64,000 nucleotides of DNA from an uncultured Bacteroidia bacterium (lineage in GTDB: Bacteria > Bacteroidota > Bacteroidia > Bacteroidales > F082), in NCBI GenBank assembly GCA_902769875.1, contig CACXQV010000022.1, positions 24,159-88,158 on the forward strand, given 5' to 3'. The position numbers and the translations under genes are program-made. This document shows, in pieces, positions 33,573-41,949 of this stretch. The notes beneath the pieces are model-generated. The model was given only the letters and a program-made list of their open reading frames with translations. It was not told where the DNA came from and ran no database searches. The stretch's first letter is position 1, and each line of letters begins with the position of its first letter.

Positions 33573-34418
33573 TCAGAATGGGATGAGTTGCGAGTCGTCG
33601 GAACACTCGACATCAATCTGCGGATGGCCCTTGTAATACAGGGTGGAACCCGATAAAAGGAAGCCGTTCATGGTTTCTGTGACATTCACGGTGGCCTCCG
33701 ACGCACCATCCAAATAAACGCTCATGTCTTTAACTTCGGCCTGAACCATATTAATGGTGCTTGCCTCCTTGACCTCAATGGACGCCGAGGGTATCGAGCC
33801 GCCAAAAACGATAAGTTGCGAGGAAATACCCACACCTGTGGTGAAAGATTGCTCGACATTGAAATAGCCCTTGCAGGATGACCCTTTATGTGCATAGACG
33901 GTGCAATTTGCTCCGTTAAAGTTTACGCCATAAATGTGCGAACCGTAGGTTAAAGTGATGTCACACAATTGGGTAGTAATTGCAAAGCCGTTGCAAACCG
34001 AACCGTTGTGCAACTCAAGATTTATGCCCTCTTCCAGTTCGAAAAGCCCTTCCATAGTGATGACAGAGGCGTTATCGGACTTGATGTAAAGATGTTCTCT
34101 TTCTGAAGTATGCACTTTTGCCTTGAAAACCGACCCGGGCTGTTTGTAAACCGCCCCTTTGAACCCGATGTCCAGCCAACCGTTTGTATCCCAGACCGAA
34201 ACGAGTTCTTCCAAATAGGCGGAATATTCCAGTTCCACGTATGATTTCAGGCTGTCATAGACGAAAGTGACGTCCCATGCGTCATCGATGTGAAACAGTG
34301 AGATGTCGGTGTTTTCATAGACGGTTTTCTGCACAAGGGTCATATCGACCTCCTTCTTGCAGGAAACGAAGCAACATATTGTTGCACAAATGATTAGAAT
34401 GGTTTTTAATGCTTTCAT
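33573..34418 (-). CDS. Lipoprotein with GIN (DUF2807) adhesin-head domain
   Basis: This 281-residue lipoprotein has the signal ALKTILIICATICCFVSCKK (lipidated Cys near residue 20). The mature part is a beta-helix-like run of short strands typical of the putative autotransporter adhesin head GIN domain. It ends in the family's usual pattern of a YYKGHP turn (GSTLYYKGHPQIDVE) followed by a Ser-rich close. GIN proteins are probably surface-exposed, with unknown partners. The start at 34418 is preferred over 34445 because it begins the signal peptide. Confidence 0.75.
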   Translation of the reverse strand: MKALKTILIICATICCFVSCKKEVDMTLVQKTVYENTDISLFHIDDAWDVTFVYDSLKSYVELEYSAYLEELVSVWDTNGWLDIGFKGAVYKQPGSVFKAKVHTSEREHLYIKSDNASVITMEGLFELEEGINLELHNGSVCNGFAITTQLCDITLTYGSHIYGVNFNGANCTVYAHKGSSCKGYFNVEQSFTTGVGISSQLIVFGGSIPSASIEVKEASTINMVQAEVKDMSVYLDGASEATVNVTETMNGFLLSGSTLYYKGHPQIDVECSDDSQLIPF

Positions 34419-34577
34419 GGTTTTCTTTTTTATGTAACAGCTCAAAATTACACTACATTTTTTAAACGGGACATATATTACTGAACATCTGAAGAAACGG
34501 AAGAACCGGAAAATGTGTTTCCGAGATTTCTGGTTTTTTCGATGTTGATATTATGTAAACTCAATTTGCTCATGTAC

Positions 34578-35051
34578 TTATTGATGATGATAGGGTTCAC
34601 CCTTCAGGATGGTGAAGGCGCGGTAAAGTTGCTCAACAAAGATGAGTCGCACCATCTGGTGGCTGAAGGTCATGGGCGAGAGCGACATTTTGGCGTTGGC
34701 ACGGTCGTACACCTCTTGCGCGAAGCCGTAAGGCCCGCCGATGATAAAAACCAAGCGTTTCGCGCCCGAGGCCATTTGTTTTTCAAGGCTTTCGGCGAAG
34801 TTTACCGAGGTGAACTGCTTGCCGTTTTCGTCCAAAAGAATGACTTGGTCGGAAGGCTGCAACTGGCTCATGATCAGGAAACTTTCGGCGGTTTTCTGCT
34901 GCTCCTCGCTAAGAGCCTTGCGGTTGCGCGGGTCGGGGATTTCCTTCATCTCAAACGAGGCATAATGCCCAATCCGCCCGACATATTTCTTGATGCCGGT
35001 GATGAGGTAGTCTTCATCAGTTTTTCCTATGACGAGCAGTAGAATTTTCAT
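34578..35051 (-). CDS. rlmH: 23S rRNA pseudouridine-1915 N3-methyltransferase RlmH
   Basis: RlmH methylates pseudouridine 1915 in helix 69 of 23S rRNA, on the assembled ribosome. The 157-residue length and SPOUT-fold motifs match the family: LLVIGKTDEDYL at the start, DPRNRKALSEEQQKTAE, the SAM-binding FIIGGPYGFA and the C-terminal SLSPMTFSHQMVRLIFVEQL knot. A 135-bp element with terminal inverted repeats begins 10 bp upstream of the start codon and probably supplies or interferes with its leader. Confidence 0.95.
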   Translation of the reverse strand: MKILLLVIGKTDEDYLITGIKKYVGRIGHYASFEMKEIPDPRNRKALSEEQQKTAESFLIMSQLQPSDQVILLDENGKQFTSVNFAESLEKQMASGAKRLVFIIGGPYGFAQEVYDRANAKMSLSPMTFSHQMVRLIFVEQLYRAFTILKGEPYHHQ

Positions 35052-35060
35052 TTTCTTTTG

Positions 35061-35195
35061 TCACAAAACCTACAAAACTTTCAAAACTCTGATTTTAGCT
35101 GTGGGAAGTATGCCAACCGGCGGCTTTTCGGCGGCAAGCGGTTGCGTGCCGCCAGCCTTACAAATGTGGTTTTGTGGGTTTTGCAAGTTCTGTGA
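35061..35195. mobile_element. 135-bp terminal-inverted-repeat element (MITE-like), copy A
   Basis: It begins TCACAAAAC and ends in the near-complementary GTTCTGTGA, with an inner GCCAACCGGCGGC stem-forming centre. Copy B at 52372-52507 has almost the same length and layout, and likewise sits just upstream of a minus-strand gene. No transposase is encoded. Confidence 0.65.
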
Positions 35196-35199
35196 TAAT

Positions 35200-36144
35200 T
35201 TATAAGTTAATGTTTTCCAATAGTTTATAAGCGTTATCTCGGTCTTGTTCAAGTTGGGCTTTCAGTTCCTCCAAGCTGTCAAATTTTTCCTCGTCGCGGA
35301 TGCGGTCGATGAATCTGACGCGGATTCGCTTGCCGTAGAGGTCGTCGTCGAAGTCGAACAGGTTGACCTCGATGATGGGTTGGTCCTTGCTGCGGTCGCC
35401 GATGGTGGGCCGGTGCCCGATGTTGGCCATGGCTTTGTAGGTCTTGCCGTCGTAATCCACCGTGCAGACATACACGCCGCCGTTGAGGAGCATGTATTCG
35501 CGAGGCAGCTCCAAATTGGCCGTCGGGAAGCCCAACGTGCGACCTATTTTGTTGCCTGCCACCACTTCGGCGGCGACGCTGTAAGTGTAGCCTAACAAAC
35601 GGTTGGCGCTTTTCACGTTGCCCACGGCTAAGGCGTTCCTAATCTTTGTGGAGCTGATGGCGATGTTCTCAACATCTTGTGCAGCAATGCGTTCCACTTG
35701 GAAATTGTATTTTTTCTTCAAGTCGCTGAGCAGCCCGAAATCGCCCATGCGGTTCTTGCCGAAATGATGGTCGTAGCCCACCACGATATAGGCAGGCTTG
35801 ATGTGGTCGATGATGTAGTCCTTGATGAATACCTCGGAGGGCGTGCGCGAAAACTCCTTGGTGAAGTTGATGATCAGCACATTGTCGATGCCAAACGCTT
35901 CGAATTTAGCCAATTTCTCTTCGGGCGTGGTGAGGAAGCGCAGGTGAGAGCTGTCGATGTTGAGCACTTGACGCGGATGGGGCTCAAAGGTGACGACAAC
36001 GGTTTGTCCTCCAATGTTTTTGGCTATGCTCTTCATCTTGTTGAAGATGGCTTGATGCCCAAGATGGACGCCATCGAAGGTGCCGATGGTGACCACGGCC
36101 TTCGGGATGTTGCGGGCTTCTATGATATTGCGAAAGACTTTCAT
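35200..36144 (-). CDS. ribF: Bifunctional riboflavin kinase / FAD synthetase
   Basis: RibF converts riboflavin to FMN and then FAD. The 314-residue protein has the N-terminal nucleotidyltransferase motif VVTIGTFDGVHLGH, the second adenylylation motif region KIRNALAVGNV (ISSTKIR) and the C-terminal riboflavin kinase domain with GRTLGFPTANL and NIGHRPTIG. The asd stop lies 27 bp upstream within a palindromic repeat, so asd and ribF may share a transcript. The MITE-like copy A lies just beyond its 3' end. Confidence 0.95.
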   Translation of the reverse strand: MKVFRNIIEARNIPKAVVTIGTFDGVHLGHQAIFNKMKSIAKNIGGQTVVVTFEPHPRQVLNIDSSHLRFLTTPEEKLAKFEAFGIDNVLIINFTKEFSRTPSEVFIKDYIIDHIKPAYIVVGYDHHFGKNRMGDFGLLSDLKKKYNFQVERIAAQDVENIAISSTKIRNALAVGNVKSANRLLGYTYSVAAEVVAGNKIGRTLGFPTANLELPREYMLLNGGVYVCTVDYDGKTYKAMANIGHRPTIGDRSKDQPIIEVNLFDFDDDLYGKRIRVRFIDRIRDEEKFDSLEELKAQLEQDRDNAYKLLENINL

Positions 36145-36155
36145 GATTTTAAAAC

Positions 36156-36225
36156 GGGGCCTTCGACTGGCTCAGGCACCCTTGACTTCTGAACAAACTA
36201 TGGGCCCTGAGCCTGTCGAAGGGCC
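36156..36225. repeat. Palindromic repeat spanning the asd stop codon
   Basis: Arms GGCCTTCGACTGGCTCAGG and CCCTGAGCCTGTCGAAGG flank a 30-bp middle. It has supplied the last 18 or so codons of asd (reading FGPSTGSGP) and its stop codon. Confidence 0.85.
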
Positions 36226-37257
36226 GAACTTTTGTGTGTTTATCAAGTATTGCGCAATCTGCACGGCATTCGTGGCGGCACCCTTGCGGATGTTGTCGCT
36301 GACAATCCAGAGGTTCAAGCCATTTTCCACGCTGAAATCACGGCGGATGCGTCCCACAAAGACCTCGTCCTTGTCGTAGGCGGTGAGGGCCATGGGATAA
36401 AGATTGTTGGCGGGGTCGTCTTGGACGATGATGCCTTGCGTGGCGGCAAGCATTTTTCGCACTTCTTCAAGGTCGAAGGGGCGCAGGGTCTCCACATTGA
36501 CGGCCTCGCTATGTCCGCCCGTGACTGGCACGCGACACACCGTGGCGGTGATGGCAATGCTGTTGTCCCTCAATATTTTGCGGGTTTCGTTCACCAATTT
36601 TTCTTCTTCGGTGGTGTAGCCGTTGTCGCAAAAGTCGCCGCCGTGGGGGAGAACGTTGCGGTAGATTTGGTGGGGATAAGCGGGGGGTAGTTGAGAGTTG
36701 AGAGTTGAGAGTTGAGGGTTGAGAGTTGGGAGTTTAGAGTATTTTGTTTCCTCACAGTTCAATTGATTAATGCCTTTCAATCCGCTGCCGCTTACGCTTT
36801 GGTAGGTCGAAATCACCAAACGTTTGATGCCGAAGGCCTTATGGATGGGTGCCAAGGCCATCACCATCTGGATGGTGGAGCAGTTGGGGTTGGCGATGAT
36901 TTTGGTGTCGTTGGTGATTGTGTCGGCGTTGATTTCGGGGACGACCAACGGCACATCCTTTTCCATGCGCCATGCCGAGCTGTTGTCGATGACGAAGGTG
37001 CCTTGTGCTGCAAACCTTGGCGCATATTGCTTCGAAGCCGCGCCGCCCGCCGAAAAAATGGCGATGTCGGGGCGTTGCTTGATGGCCTCGTCCACGCTGA
37101 CCACTTTATGTGCCTTGCCTTTGAAAACGATTTCCTTGCCTACGGAACGTTCCGAGGCTGCCACAATCAGCTCGTCCATCTGAACTTGTTGTTCGTCAAG
37201 CACTTGAAGCATCTTCGAGCCGACCAGTCCGGTGGCTCCCACCACTGCGATTTTCAT
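36172..37257 (-). CDS. asd: Aspartate-semialdehyde dehydrogenase
   Basis: Asd reduces aspartyl phosphate to aspartate semialdehyde for lysine/diaminopimelate, threonine and methionine synthesis. The 361-residue core starts MKIAVVGATGLVGSKML (NADP-binding), with the active-site cysteine in NPNCSTIQM and the substrate region VPVTGGHSEAVNVE. Two foreign pieces are present: an insertion TLNPQLSTLNSQL before PHQIYRNVLPH, from a 7-bp tandem repeat, and a C-terminal extension FGPSTGSGP from a palindromic repeat. The reading frame continues unbroken upstream into a ParE-like toxin gene, so part of the protein may be made as a fusion. The internal ATG at 37257 is the normal family start. Confidence 0.9.
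   Translation of the reverse strand: MKIAVVGATGLVGSKMLQVLDEQQVQMDELIVAASERSVGKEIVFKGKAHKVVSVDEAIKQRPDIAIFSAGGAASKQYAPRFAAQGTFVIDNSSAWRMEKDVPLVVPEINADTITNDTKIIANPNCSTIQMVMALAPIHKAFGIKRLVISTYQSVSGSGLKGINQLNCEETKYSKLPTLNPQLSTLNSQLPPAYPHQIYRNVLPHGGDFCDNGYTTEEEKLVNETRKILRDNSIAITATVCRVPVTGGHSEAVNVETLRPFDLEEVRKMLAATQGIIVQDDPANNLYPMALTAYDKDEVFVGRIRRDFSVENGLNLWIVSDNIRKGAATNAVQIAQYLINTQKFGPSTGSGPIVCSEVKGA
36689..36737. repeat. Seven-copy 7-bp tandem repeat inside asd
   Basis: Four exact AGTTGAG units (36689-36716) are followed by three variants (GGTTGAG, AGTTGGG, AGTTTAG). On the coding strand it reads as Leu/Asn/Ser-rich sequence. A gain or loss of one unit would shift the asd frame. Confidence 0.9.
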
Positions 37258-37569
37258 TGTTTTTGTTTTAATCTTCTTTAAACGATTAATATCACGTCGG
37301 TTTTGCCAAACAGCAATGATATTTATCGTTTCGCCTTCGATACAATAAATCAGTTGGTTCAATTTTGAGGGCAAAGTGCGGTATTCTATCTGGAGTTCTT
37401 CATCTTTTACGAAACTCTTGCCCAGCATTGGAAAGTTTTTCAGCAACTCAGCCGAACCACGAATTTCGTCAAACACTTCTTTTGCTTTCCTTTGGCCAAA
37501 CGAATTTCCAACATACGACACTATTTCTCGTAAGTCATCACGGGACTGTTCGCTCCAATTAATCTGCAT
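37258..37569 (-). CDS. ParE/RelE-family toxin, reading in frame into asd
   Basis: The 104 codons from 37569 encode a complete-looking ParE/RelE toxin: INWSEQSRDDLREIVSYVGN, then IRGSAELLKNFPMLGKSF, then the closing strand TINIIAVWQNRRDINRL. There is no stop codon. After KKIKTKT the frame continues directly into the asd start MKIAVVGATG, giving one open frame of 465 codons down to 36172. The start overlaps the antitoxin gene by 11 bp. Either the toxin stop was lost, giving a toxin-Asd fusion, or asd is re-initiated at its own ATG. The toxin part keeps the family's conserved C-terminal residues, so it may be active. Confidence 0.8.
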
Positions 37570-37834
37570 AGCTGGCTATCAATTGTTCAATCTCTTTCAT
37601 TACATCGTCATGTGGGATTAGCTTGGCCCGTCCAGCCTTGATATCACGCCCTCGCTGTATGGTCATTGCTTTTGCCTCTTCGACTGAATATACATGCGGA
37701 AACTTCACGGTATCATCAACTTGCGTTTCTTTGCCAATCAATTTCAACGCTATTTGAGTCAAAATCCGCGTAAGTTCTGCTGGTTCGTATTTGCCATAAT
37801 CAGGCAGATGAACTTGTAAACTAACTCCGTCCAT
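37559..37834 (-). CDS. Antitoxin of the ParE-asd operon
   Basis: This 91-residue acidic protein starts MDGVSLQVHLPDYGKYEPAE and ends in helices (HDDVMKEIEQLIASYAD). It overlaps the toxin start by 11 bp, the usual layout of type II modules. No named antitoxin family is recognised. The start at 37834 is chosen because a -7 box lies just upstream (37856-37863) and would sit inside the longer open frame. If the antitoxin represses its promoter, the linked asd gene would fall under the same control. Confidence 0.7.
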   Translation of the reverse strand: MDGVSLQVHLPDYGKYEPAELTRILTQIALKLIGKETQVDDTVKFPHVYSVEEAKAMTIQRGRDIKAGRAKLIPHDDVMKEIEQLIASYAD

Positions 37835-37855
37835 ATCTTTTTTGTTTTGCAACTG

Positions 37856-37863
37856 CAAAATTA
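37856..37863 (-). promoter_or_regulatory. -7 box TAATTTTG for the antitoxin-ParE-asd operon
   Basis: The box lies 21 bp upstream of the antitoxin start at 37834. Confidence 0.55.
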
Positions 37864-37901
37864 CAAAAATTCTCTGATTGCTTTTCTTACTTCTCGAAAA
37901 A

Positions 37902-38009
37902 TCATCTATGCCTCAGTTGACCGCCATCAGCCACTGTGATGCTGACGCCTTCCAAGCTGACTTCATTGGCTATGGTGGTGTAGCCTGCGGGAACGACTGC
38001 ATTGGCCAT
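37902..38009 (-). pseudogene. Short relic of an exported Bacteroidota protein
   Basis: A 35-codon frame reads VVPAGYTTIANEVSLEGVSI followed by TVADGGQL. This strand pattern with DGGQL is common in the middle of T9SS-exported proteins with repeated beta modules. There is no signal peptide, and the flanks show nothing more. It lies in the 340-bp gap before the porin gene, which otherwise holds two promoter boxes and no gene. Confidence 0.4.
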
Positions 38010-38115
38010 AATTAACACATCGCTTAATAATGCGTGTTTTCAGTATTTATGAGGGCAATAATTGGTAATAATCTCAAAAAAAACTTCCATTTTCCTTTGC
38101 AATTCACATTTTTTC

Positions 38116-38123
38116 TACTTTTG
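38116..38123 (+). promoter_or_regulatory. -7 box TACTTTTG for the porin gene
   Basis: The box lies 50 bp before the ATG at 38174. Confidence 0.55.
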
Positions 38124-38173
38124 CCTTTCGTAAAAAGTTAATTCACCTGATTTAATAACAAAAACTTTTCAAA

Positions 38174-39565
38174 ATGAAAAAGACTGTATTCATTATGGCC
38201 GCCCTCTTGTTGGGGTCGATGGCCTTCGCACAGACTGAAGACAAGGAAAAAGCTGTCGATCAGTATGGCAACACAGTGAACATCAAGTCGTTGGGCACTT
38301 CGAGCCGCGACGGTATCTTGGTGTTCGAGTCGAAAGACAAAGACTATAAATTCTGGTTCGATACCAGGGTTCAAGTCGATTTCGGGCATTACTTTGGTGC
38401 CCAGGAATGGGCCGACCCGATTGGCTCAGGCGCCAGCATCCGCCGGGCACGCTTCGCCGTCAAGGCGCAAATCACCAAGGACTGGTATGGTGAGGTCGAT
38501 ATGGAATTGGCCAACGGCTCCTTCGAGCTGAAAGACGCTCTCGTGCGCTACAACGGCCTGAAAAATTTCCAGTTCAGCGTGGGTAGCATGAAGCCCGACT
38601 TCTCCATCTCGCGCAACACCTCCTCTCGTTACACCGAGTTTATGGAACGCCCGATGGTGGTCAACGCATTTGCTCCCAGTCGTCATCTTGGCATCTTCGC
38701 CAAGTACACCAACAAGTATTTCTTCGGCAGTGCCAGTGTGCTGTTCCAAGAGATTGAAGGCCAAGAGACCCGCACTTTCGTGGAAGACAACAACAAGAGC
38801 TACGGCATGGACGAAGGCCTTTCCTACATCGGCAAAATCGTGGTACGTCCCGTCAACGAAGCCGACTATGGCCTTCACATCGGTGGTGCCGTGATGTACG
38901 ACTCGCCCAAGACCTCCGACGAGATGGGCGTTTATGCCGGCACCCGTTTCAGCTGCCGCAACTCCACCAACATCAGCCGCAAGAAGTACATCGACACCGA
39001 CGACATCAAAAACACGCATCACAACTTGATTGCCACGGCTGAACTTGCCGGTCATGTCCAAGGCCTTCGTCTTGAAGGCGCTTGGATGTCGGACTGGACT
39101 TATATGAAACCCGAAGTCGGCATCGACAAGCCTTATCATTTCCAAGGCTGGTATGTGGAAGGCGGCTGTCTCCTTCTCGGCGGCAAGCAAAGCTACGACT
39201 CCGACGGCGCCAAGTTCAACCGCGTGCGCGCTGGCCGCAGCTGGGGCGACATCGAACTCGTTGCCAAATATGAGTTCCTCGACATGAACGACTACGAAGG
39301 TCGTGCAGCCGAGCAAGCCATCTACGGCGGCTCTGCCGAGCTCTATGGCGCCGGCCTCAACTTCTACTTCGCGAAAAACGTGAAGATCGCCTTGAACTAC
39401 CAGTATGTCAACAACGACCGCTACGCCAACGGCAAGGGCAAGCTCTATGTGGGCCTCGATGCCGACGGCAACCCGACCAAAGACTTCACCAAGGTTACGG
39501 CTGCCGATGGCAAGGCTGGCGTGAACTACCACATGCTGCTGGCCCGTTTCCAAATCGCTTTCTAA
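38174..39565 (+). CDS. OprP/OprO-like phosphate-type porin
   Basis: This 463-residue outer-membrane protein starts with a signal peptide (KKTVFIMAALLLGSMAFAQ). Alternating beta-strands fill the rest (FWFDTRVQVDFGHYFG, RARFAVKAQITKDWYGEVDM, FQFSVGSMKPDFSISRNTSS), and it ends in an aromatic residue (LLARFQIAF), as barrel proteins do. The layout resembles the phosphate-selective porin O/P family. Downstream genes with CYTH domains and a DASS transporter make phosphate, pyrophosphate or a related anion plausible substrates. That link is inferred; selectivity cannot be read from the sequence. Confidence 0.8.
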   Translation: MKKTVFIMAALLLGSMAFAQTEDKEKAVDQYGNTVNIKSLGTSSRDGILVFESKDKDYKFWFDTRVQVDFGHYFGAQEWADPIGSGASIRRARFAVKAQITKDWYGEVDMELANGSFELKDALVRYNGLKNFQFSVGSMKPDFSISRNTSSRYTEFMERPMVVNAFAPSRHLGIFAKYTNKYFFGSASVLFQEIEGQETRTFVEDNNKSYGMDEGLSYIGKIVVRPVNEADYGLHIGGAVMYDSPKTSDEMGVYAGTRFSCRNSTNISRKKYIDTDDIKNTHHNLIATAELAGHVQGLRLEGAWMSDWTYMKPEVGIDKPYHFQGWYVEGGCLLLGGKQSYDSDGAKFNRVRAGRSWGDIELVAKYEFLDMNDYEGRAAEQAIYGGSAELYGAGLNFYFAKNVKIALNYQYVNNDRYANGKGKLYVGLDADGNPTKDFTKVTAADGKAGVNYHMLLARFQIAF

Positions 39566-39612
39566 AGATATGGGCAAATTTAATGTACATTTTGGATGCG
39601 AGAATTTGTTGT

Positions 39613-39696
39613 TTGGCTATTGGCTATTGGCTATTGGCTTTCGGCAATCGGCTTTCAGCAATCAGCAATCAGCAATCGGCTTTCGGCTTTCAGCAG
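39613..39696. repeat. Twelve-unit 7-bp tandem array
   Basis: Twelve consecutive heptamers fit TYRGCWW or close variants: three TTGGCTA, TTGGCTT, TCGGCAA, TCGGCTT, three TCAGCAA, two TCGGCTT and TCAGCAG. The array is intergenic, between the porin and lipoprotein genes. Unit length matches the array inside asd. Confidence 0.9.
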
Positions 39697-39820
39697 AGAA
39701 GCAAACGAGCTTATGGCTTATAGCCATCAACATCAAAAAGTCTTGTGTCTTATGTAGAGTTAAAGAGATGTAATAAAAACCTTAATTATAATTGTATAAC
39801 CCTTTAAAATTGAGAATAAT

Positions 39821-41152
39821 ATGAAAAAGATAATGTTTGTGGCATTAGCCCTTTTGATGGGTCTTGCTTCTTGTGTCAAGGATAAGCAATATCCGGGCAT
39901 CACCATCTCCAATGTCAAATATACTCCCACGGCTGTTCAGGCTGACGATGAGGTCACGGTGACGGCTACGATAACCAGTTTCCAAAAAATTCTTGAAGCA
40001 AAAGTGGTTTATTCCATCAACGGTGAAAGCTTGGCATTGGCGATGACTGAAGGCACCGATAACCTTTATAAAGCTGTTATCCCCGCCTTTGCCGACGGAA
40101 CGAAGGTCAGTTTCTATATTGAAGCTGACAATAATGCAGTTACGGCCACTTCTCCTGCCATGGAATACACTGTCGGTGCCGTGGCCATCGACTATAGCGT
40201 GCTCCGCCTCAACGAACTTAACGGTAACGACAAGTTCATCGAAATCTACAACTCGGGTGCCGATGCCATCAACTTGAATGGCGTTTACATTGAGAAGGAT
40301 GGTACGCAAAACTGGTTGGCCGACAACACGGTGAAAATCGAGGCCGGTGGTTATGTGCTGCTTTACAGCGAAGACGTCACGATAGATGGTGCCGCCCAAG
40401 CCGGCTATCCCGAGAGCCTCACTTTCCACAGCGGCCTCTCCGCCAAGAAGAACGTCCGCATCCAGCTCTTCACGCCCGCCGGCGAAAGCATCGACGACTT
40501 CAACTTGGTTGACATCGACCAAAACGACCCCGCCTACATTCCCGCCCCGGCTTCCTACAGCCTCAATGCCGATGGCAACTGGTATTATGCCGATGCCACT
40601 CCGGGTGCAGCCAATGCGGAAGGCACGGTGGCCGTCCTCGGTCTCGAAGGTGGTGTCACGCCTGAGCCTCCCACACCTGATGAGCCCGACTACAGCAACA
40701 TCGTCCTCAACGAGCTGAATGGCGATACCAAGTTTATTGAGTTCTACAATAAAGGCAATCTTGACCTTTCTATGGAAGGTATGTACCTTACTAAGAACGG
40801 AGTGGAAGATAATCCAATTTGGACAGGTGACGCTACCATTGTAGTTCCTGCCCATGGTTATGTGATTTTGTACAGCAATAAGGTCTTAGCTGATCATCCA
40901 GAACTGGATCCTATCTATTTCTTTGATGGGGGACTTTCCGCAAAACAAACACTTCGTATCGCTCTCTATATGCCTGACGGCAACGAGAGAGATTTGTTTA
41001 CTAGAGGTTCAACTGGCGAATGGGGTCAGACCATTTCTGACGTGGCTCCCCAATCCTATGCCCGCACTCCCGACGGCGGCGACTGGAAACTTGCCGAAGC
41101 CACTCCTGGTGCTGCCAACCCCGCCACTGGCGATGATATTCCGCAGGAATAA
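39821..41152 (+). CDS. Lipoprotein with two lamin-tail domains
   Basis: This 443-residue lipoprotein has a signal ending in LMGLASC (Cys18). An Ig-like domain (residues 27-115, GITISNVKYTPTAVQADDEV) is followed by two lamin-tail domains at about 125-260 and 290-430. Each begins LNELNGNDKFIEIYN or LNELNGDTKFIEFYN and has a SGLSAKK or GGLSAKQ turn. A Pro/Glu linker (TPEPPTPDEPD) separates them. Bacterial lamin-tail domains are usually on exported proteins and may bind nucleic acids or anchor enzymes. It follows the porin gene and may be surface-exposed. Confidence 0.8.
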   Translation: MKKIMFVALALLMGLASCVKDKQYPGITISNVKYTPTAVQADDEVTVTATITSFQKILEAKVVYSINGESLALAMTEGTDNLYKAVIPAFADGTKVSFYIEADNNAVTATSPAMEYTVGAVAIDYSVLRLNELNGNDKFIEIYNSGADAINLNGVYIEKDGTQNWLADNTVKIEAGGYVLLYSEDVTIDGAAQAGYPESLTFHSGLSAKKNVRIQLFTPAGESIDDFNLVDIDQNDPAYIPAPASYSLNADGNWYYADATPGAANAEGTVAVLGLEGGVTPEPPTPDEPDYSNIVLNELNGDTKFIEFYNKGNLDLSMEGMYLTKNGVEDNPIWTGDATIVVPAHGYVILYSNKVLADHPELDPIYFFDGGLSAKQTLRIALYMPDGNERDLFTRGSTGEWGQTISDVAPQSYARTPDGGDWKLAEATPGAANPATGDDIPQE

Positions 41153-41159
41153 TGGTGCT

Positions 41160-41239
41160 CGTCATTGCGAGGAGGAACGACGAAGCAATCCAGAGAAACA
41201 ACTTAATCCCTGGATTGCTTCGCTTCGCTCGCAATGACG
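41160..41239. repeat. Long CGTCATTGCGAG palindrome
   Basis: Arms CGTCATTGCGAG and CTCGCAATGACG, with inner arms GAAGCAATCCAG and CTGGATTGCTTC, form an 80-bp hairpin between two genes. It is a dispersed repeat type seen in many bacteria, and it could also stop transcription on both strands. Confidence 0.85.
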
Positions 41240-41298
41240 TTTACCCTTCAAAACAACAATTAAACATTTAAACAATCAACAATTCAACATCATAAACG

Positions 41299-41943
41299 AT
41301 GGCAAAAGAAGAAATGAAAATCGGCGAAGTGTCGAAGCCGAGATTTGAGTTCCGCTCCTTCGGACAGTGCTTCTGCGAGGCCCACAAACGCATGGCCCGC
41401 CTGTCGATGCCCGTCCCCGAAAAGGTTTGGGAGCGCCTCAGCGACGAGATTTACATCATCTCCCGCAAAAACGACATCAACAACACCAAGATTCGCGACG
41501 GCAAGATGGACATCAAGACCTTTGTGCAGAGCGTCGACGGCCTCGAACAATGGAATCCCCTGATGAAAGGCGAATTCCCCATCAGCCGCGAGGTGCTCGA
41601 AAAGGAAGTGTTTCCCGCTTTCATGGTCGAAATGCCCAAGCTGACCAAAGACACCTACACCTACGATGAGTTCATCGCCATGGTGAAGGCCAACCCCGAC
41701 TTGGCTGCCGTGCGCGTCCACAAGCGCCGCTTCGGCTATATGGTCAACGACACCATCTGCGAGTTTGGTGAGGTGCTTATCAACGGCGCCAAGGTGGTGA
41801 CCATCAACTCGGAGTCGACCGAGATCGAGGACATCAAAAAGACCATCAAGGACTGCGGCCTCGAAGGTGTCGAAAACATCAACTATTTACAGGCTATCAA
41901 GCGTGTCATCGGTATGTCCGACAAGCCGCTTGCAAACGAATAA
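41299..41943 (+). CDS. Divergent CYTH-like protein
   Basis: This 214-residue cytosolic protein shows a CYTH-like order of motifs: FEFRSFG near the start, ISRKNDINNTKIRDGKMDIK, WNPLMKGEFPI, then AAVRVHKRRFGYM, EFGEVLINGAKVVTINSEST and a closing NINYLQAIKRVIGM. CYTH enzymes hydrolyse tripolyphosphate, nucleoside triphosphates or thiamine triphosphate in a tunnel of charged residues. The clear CYTH protein begins 6 bp downstream, so the two may form a pair. The family call is from pattern alone and is tentative. Confidence 0.55.
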   Translation: MAKEEMKIGEVSKPRFEFRSFGQCFCEAHKRMARLSMPVPEKVWERLSDEIYIISRKNDINNTKIRDGKMDIKTFVQSVDGLEQWNPLMKGEFPISREVLEKEVFPAFMVEMPKLTKDTYTYDEFIAMVKANPDLAAVRVHKRRFGYMVNDTICEFGEVLINGAKVVTINSESTEIEDIKKTIKDCGLEGVENINYLQAIKRVIGMSDKPLANE

Positions 41944-41949
41944 ACGACT

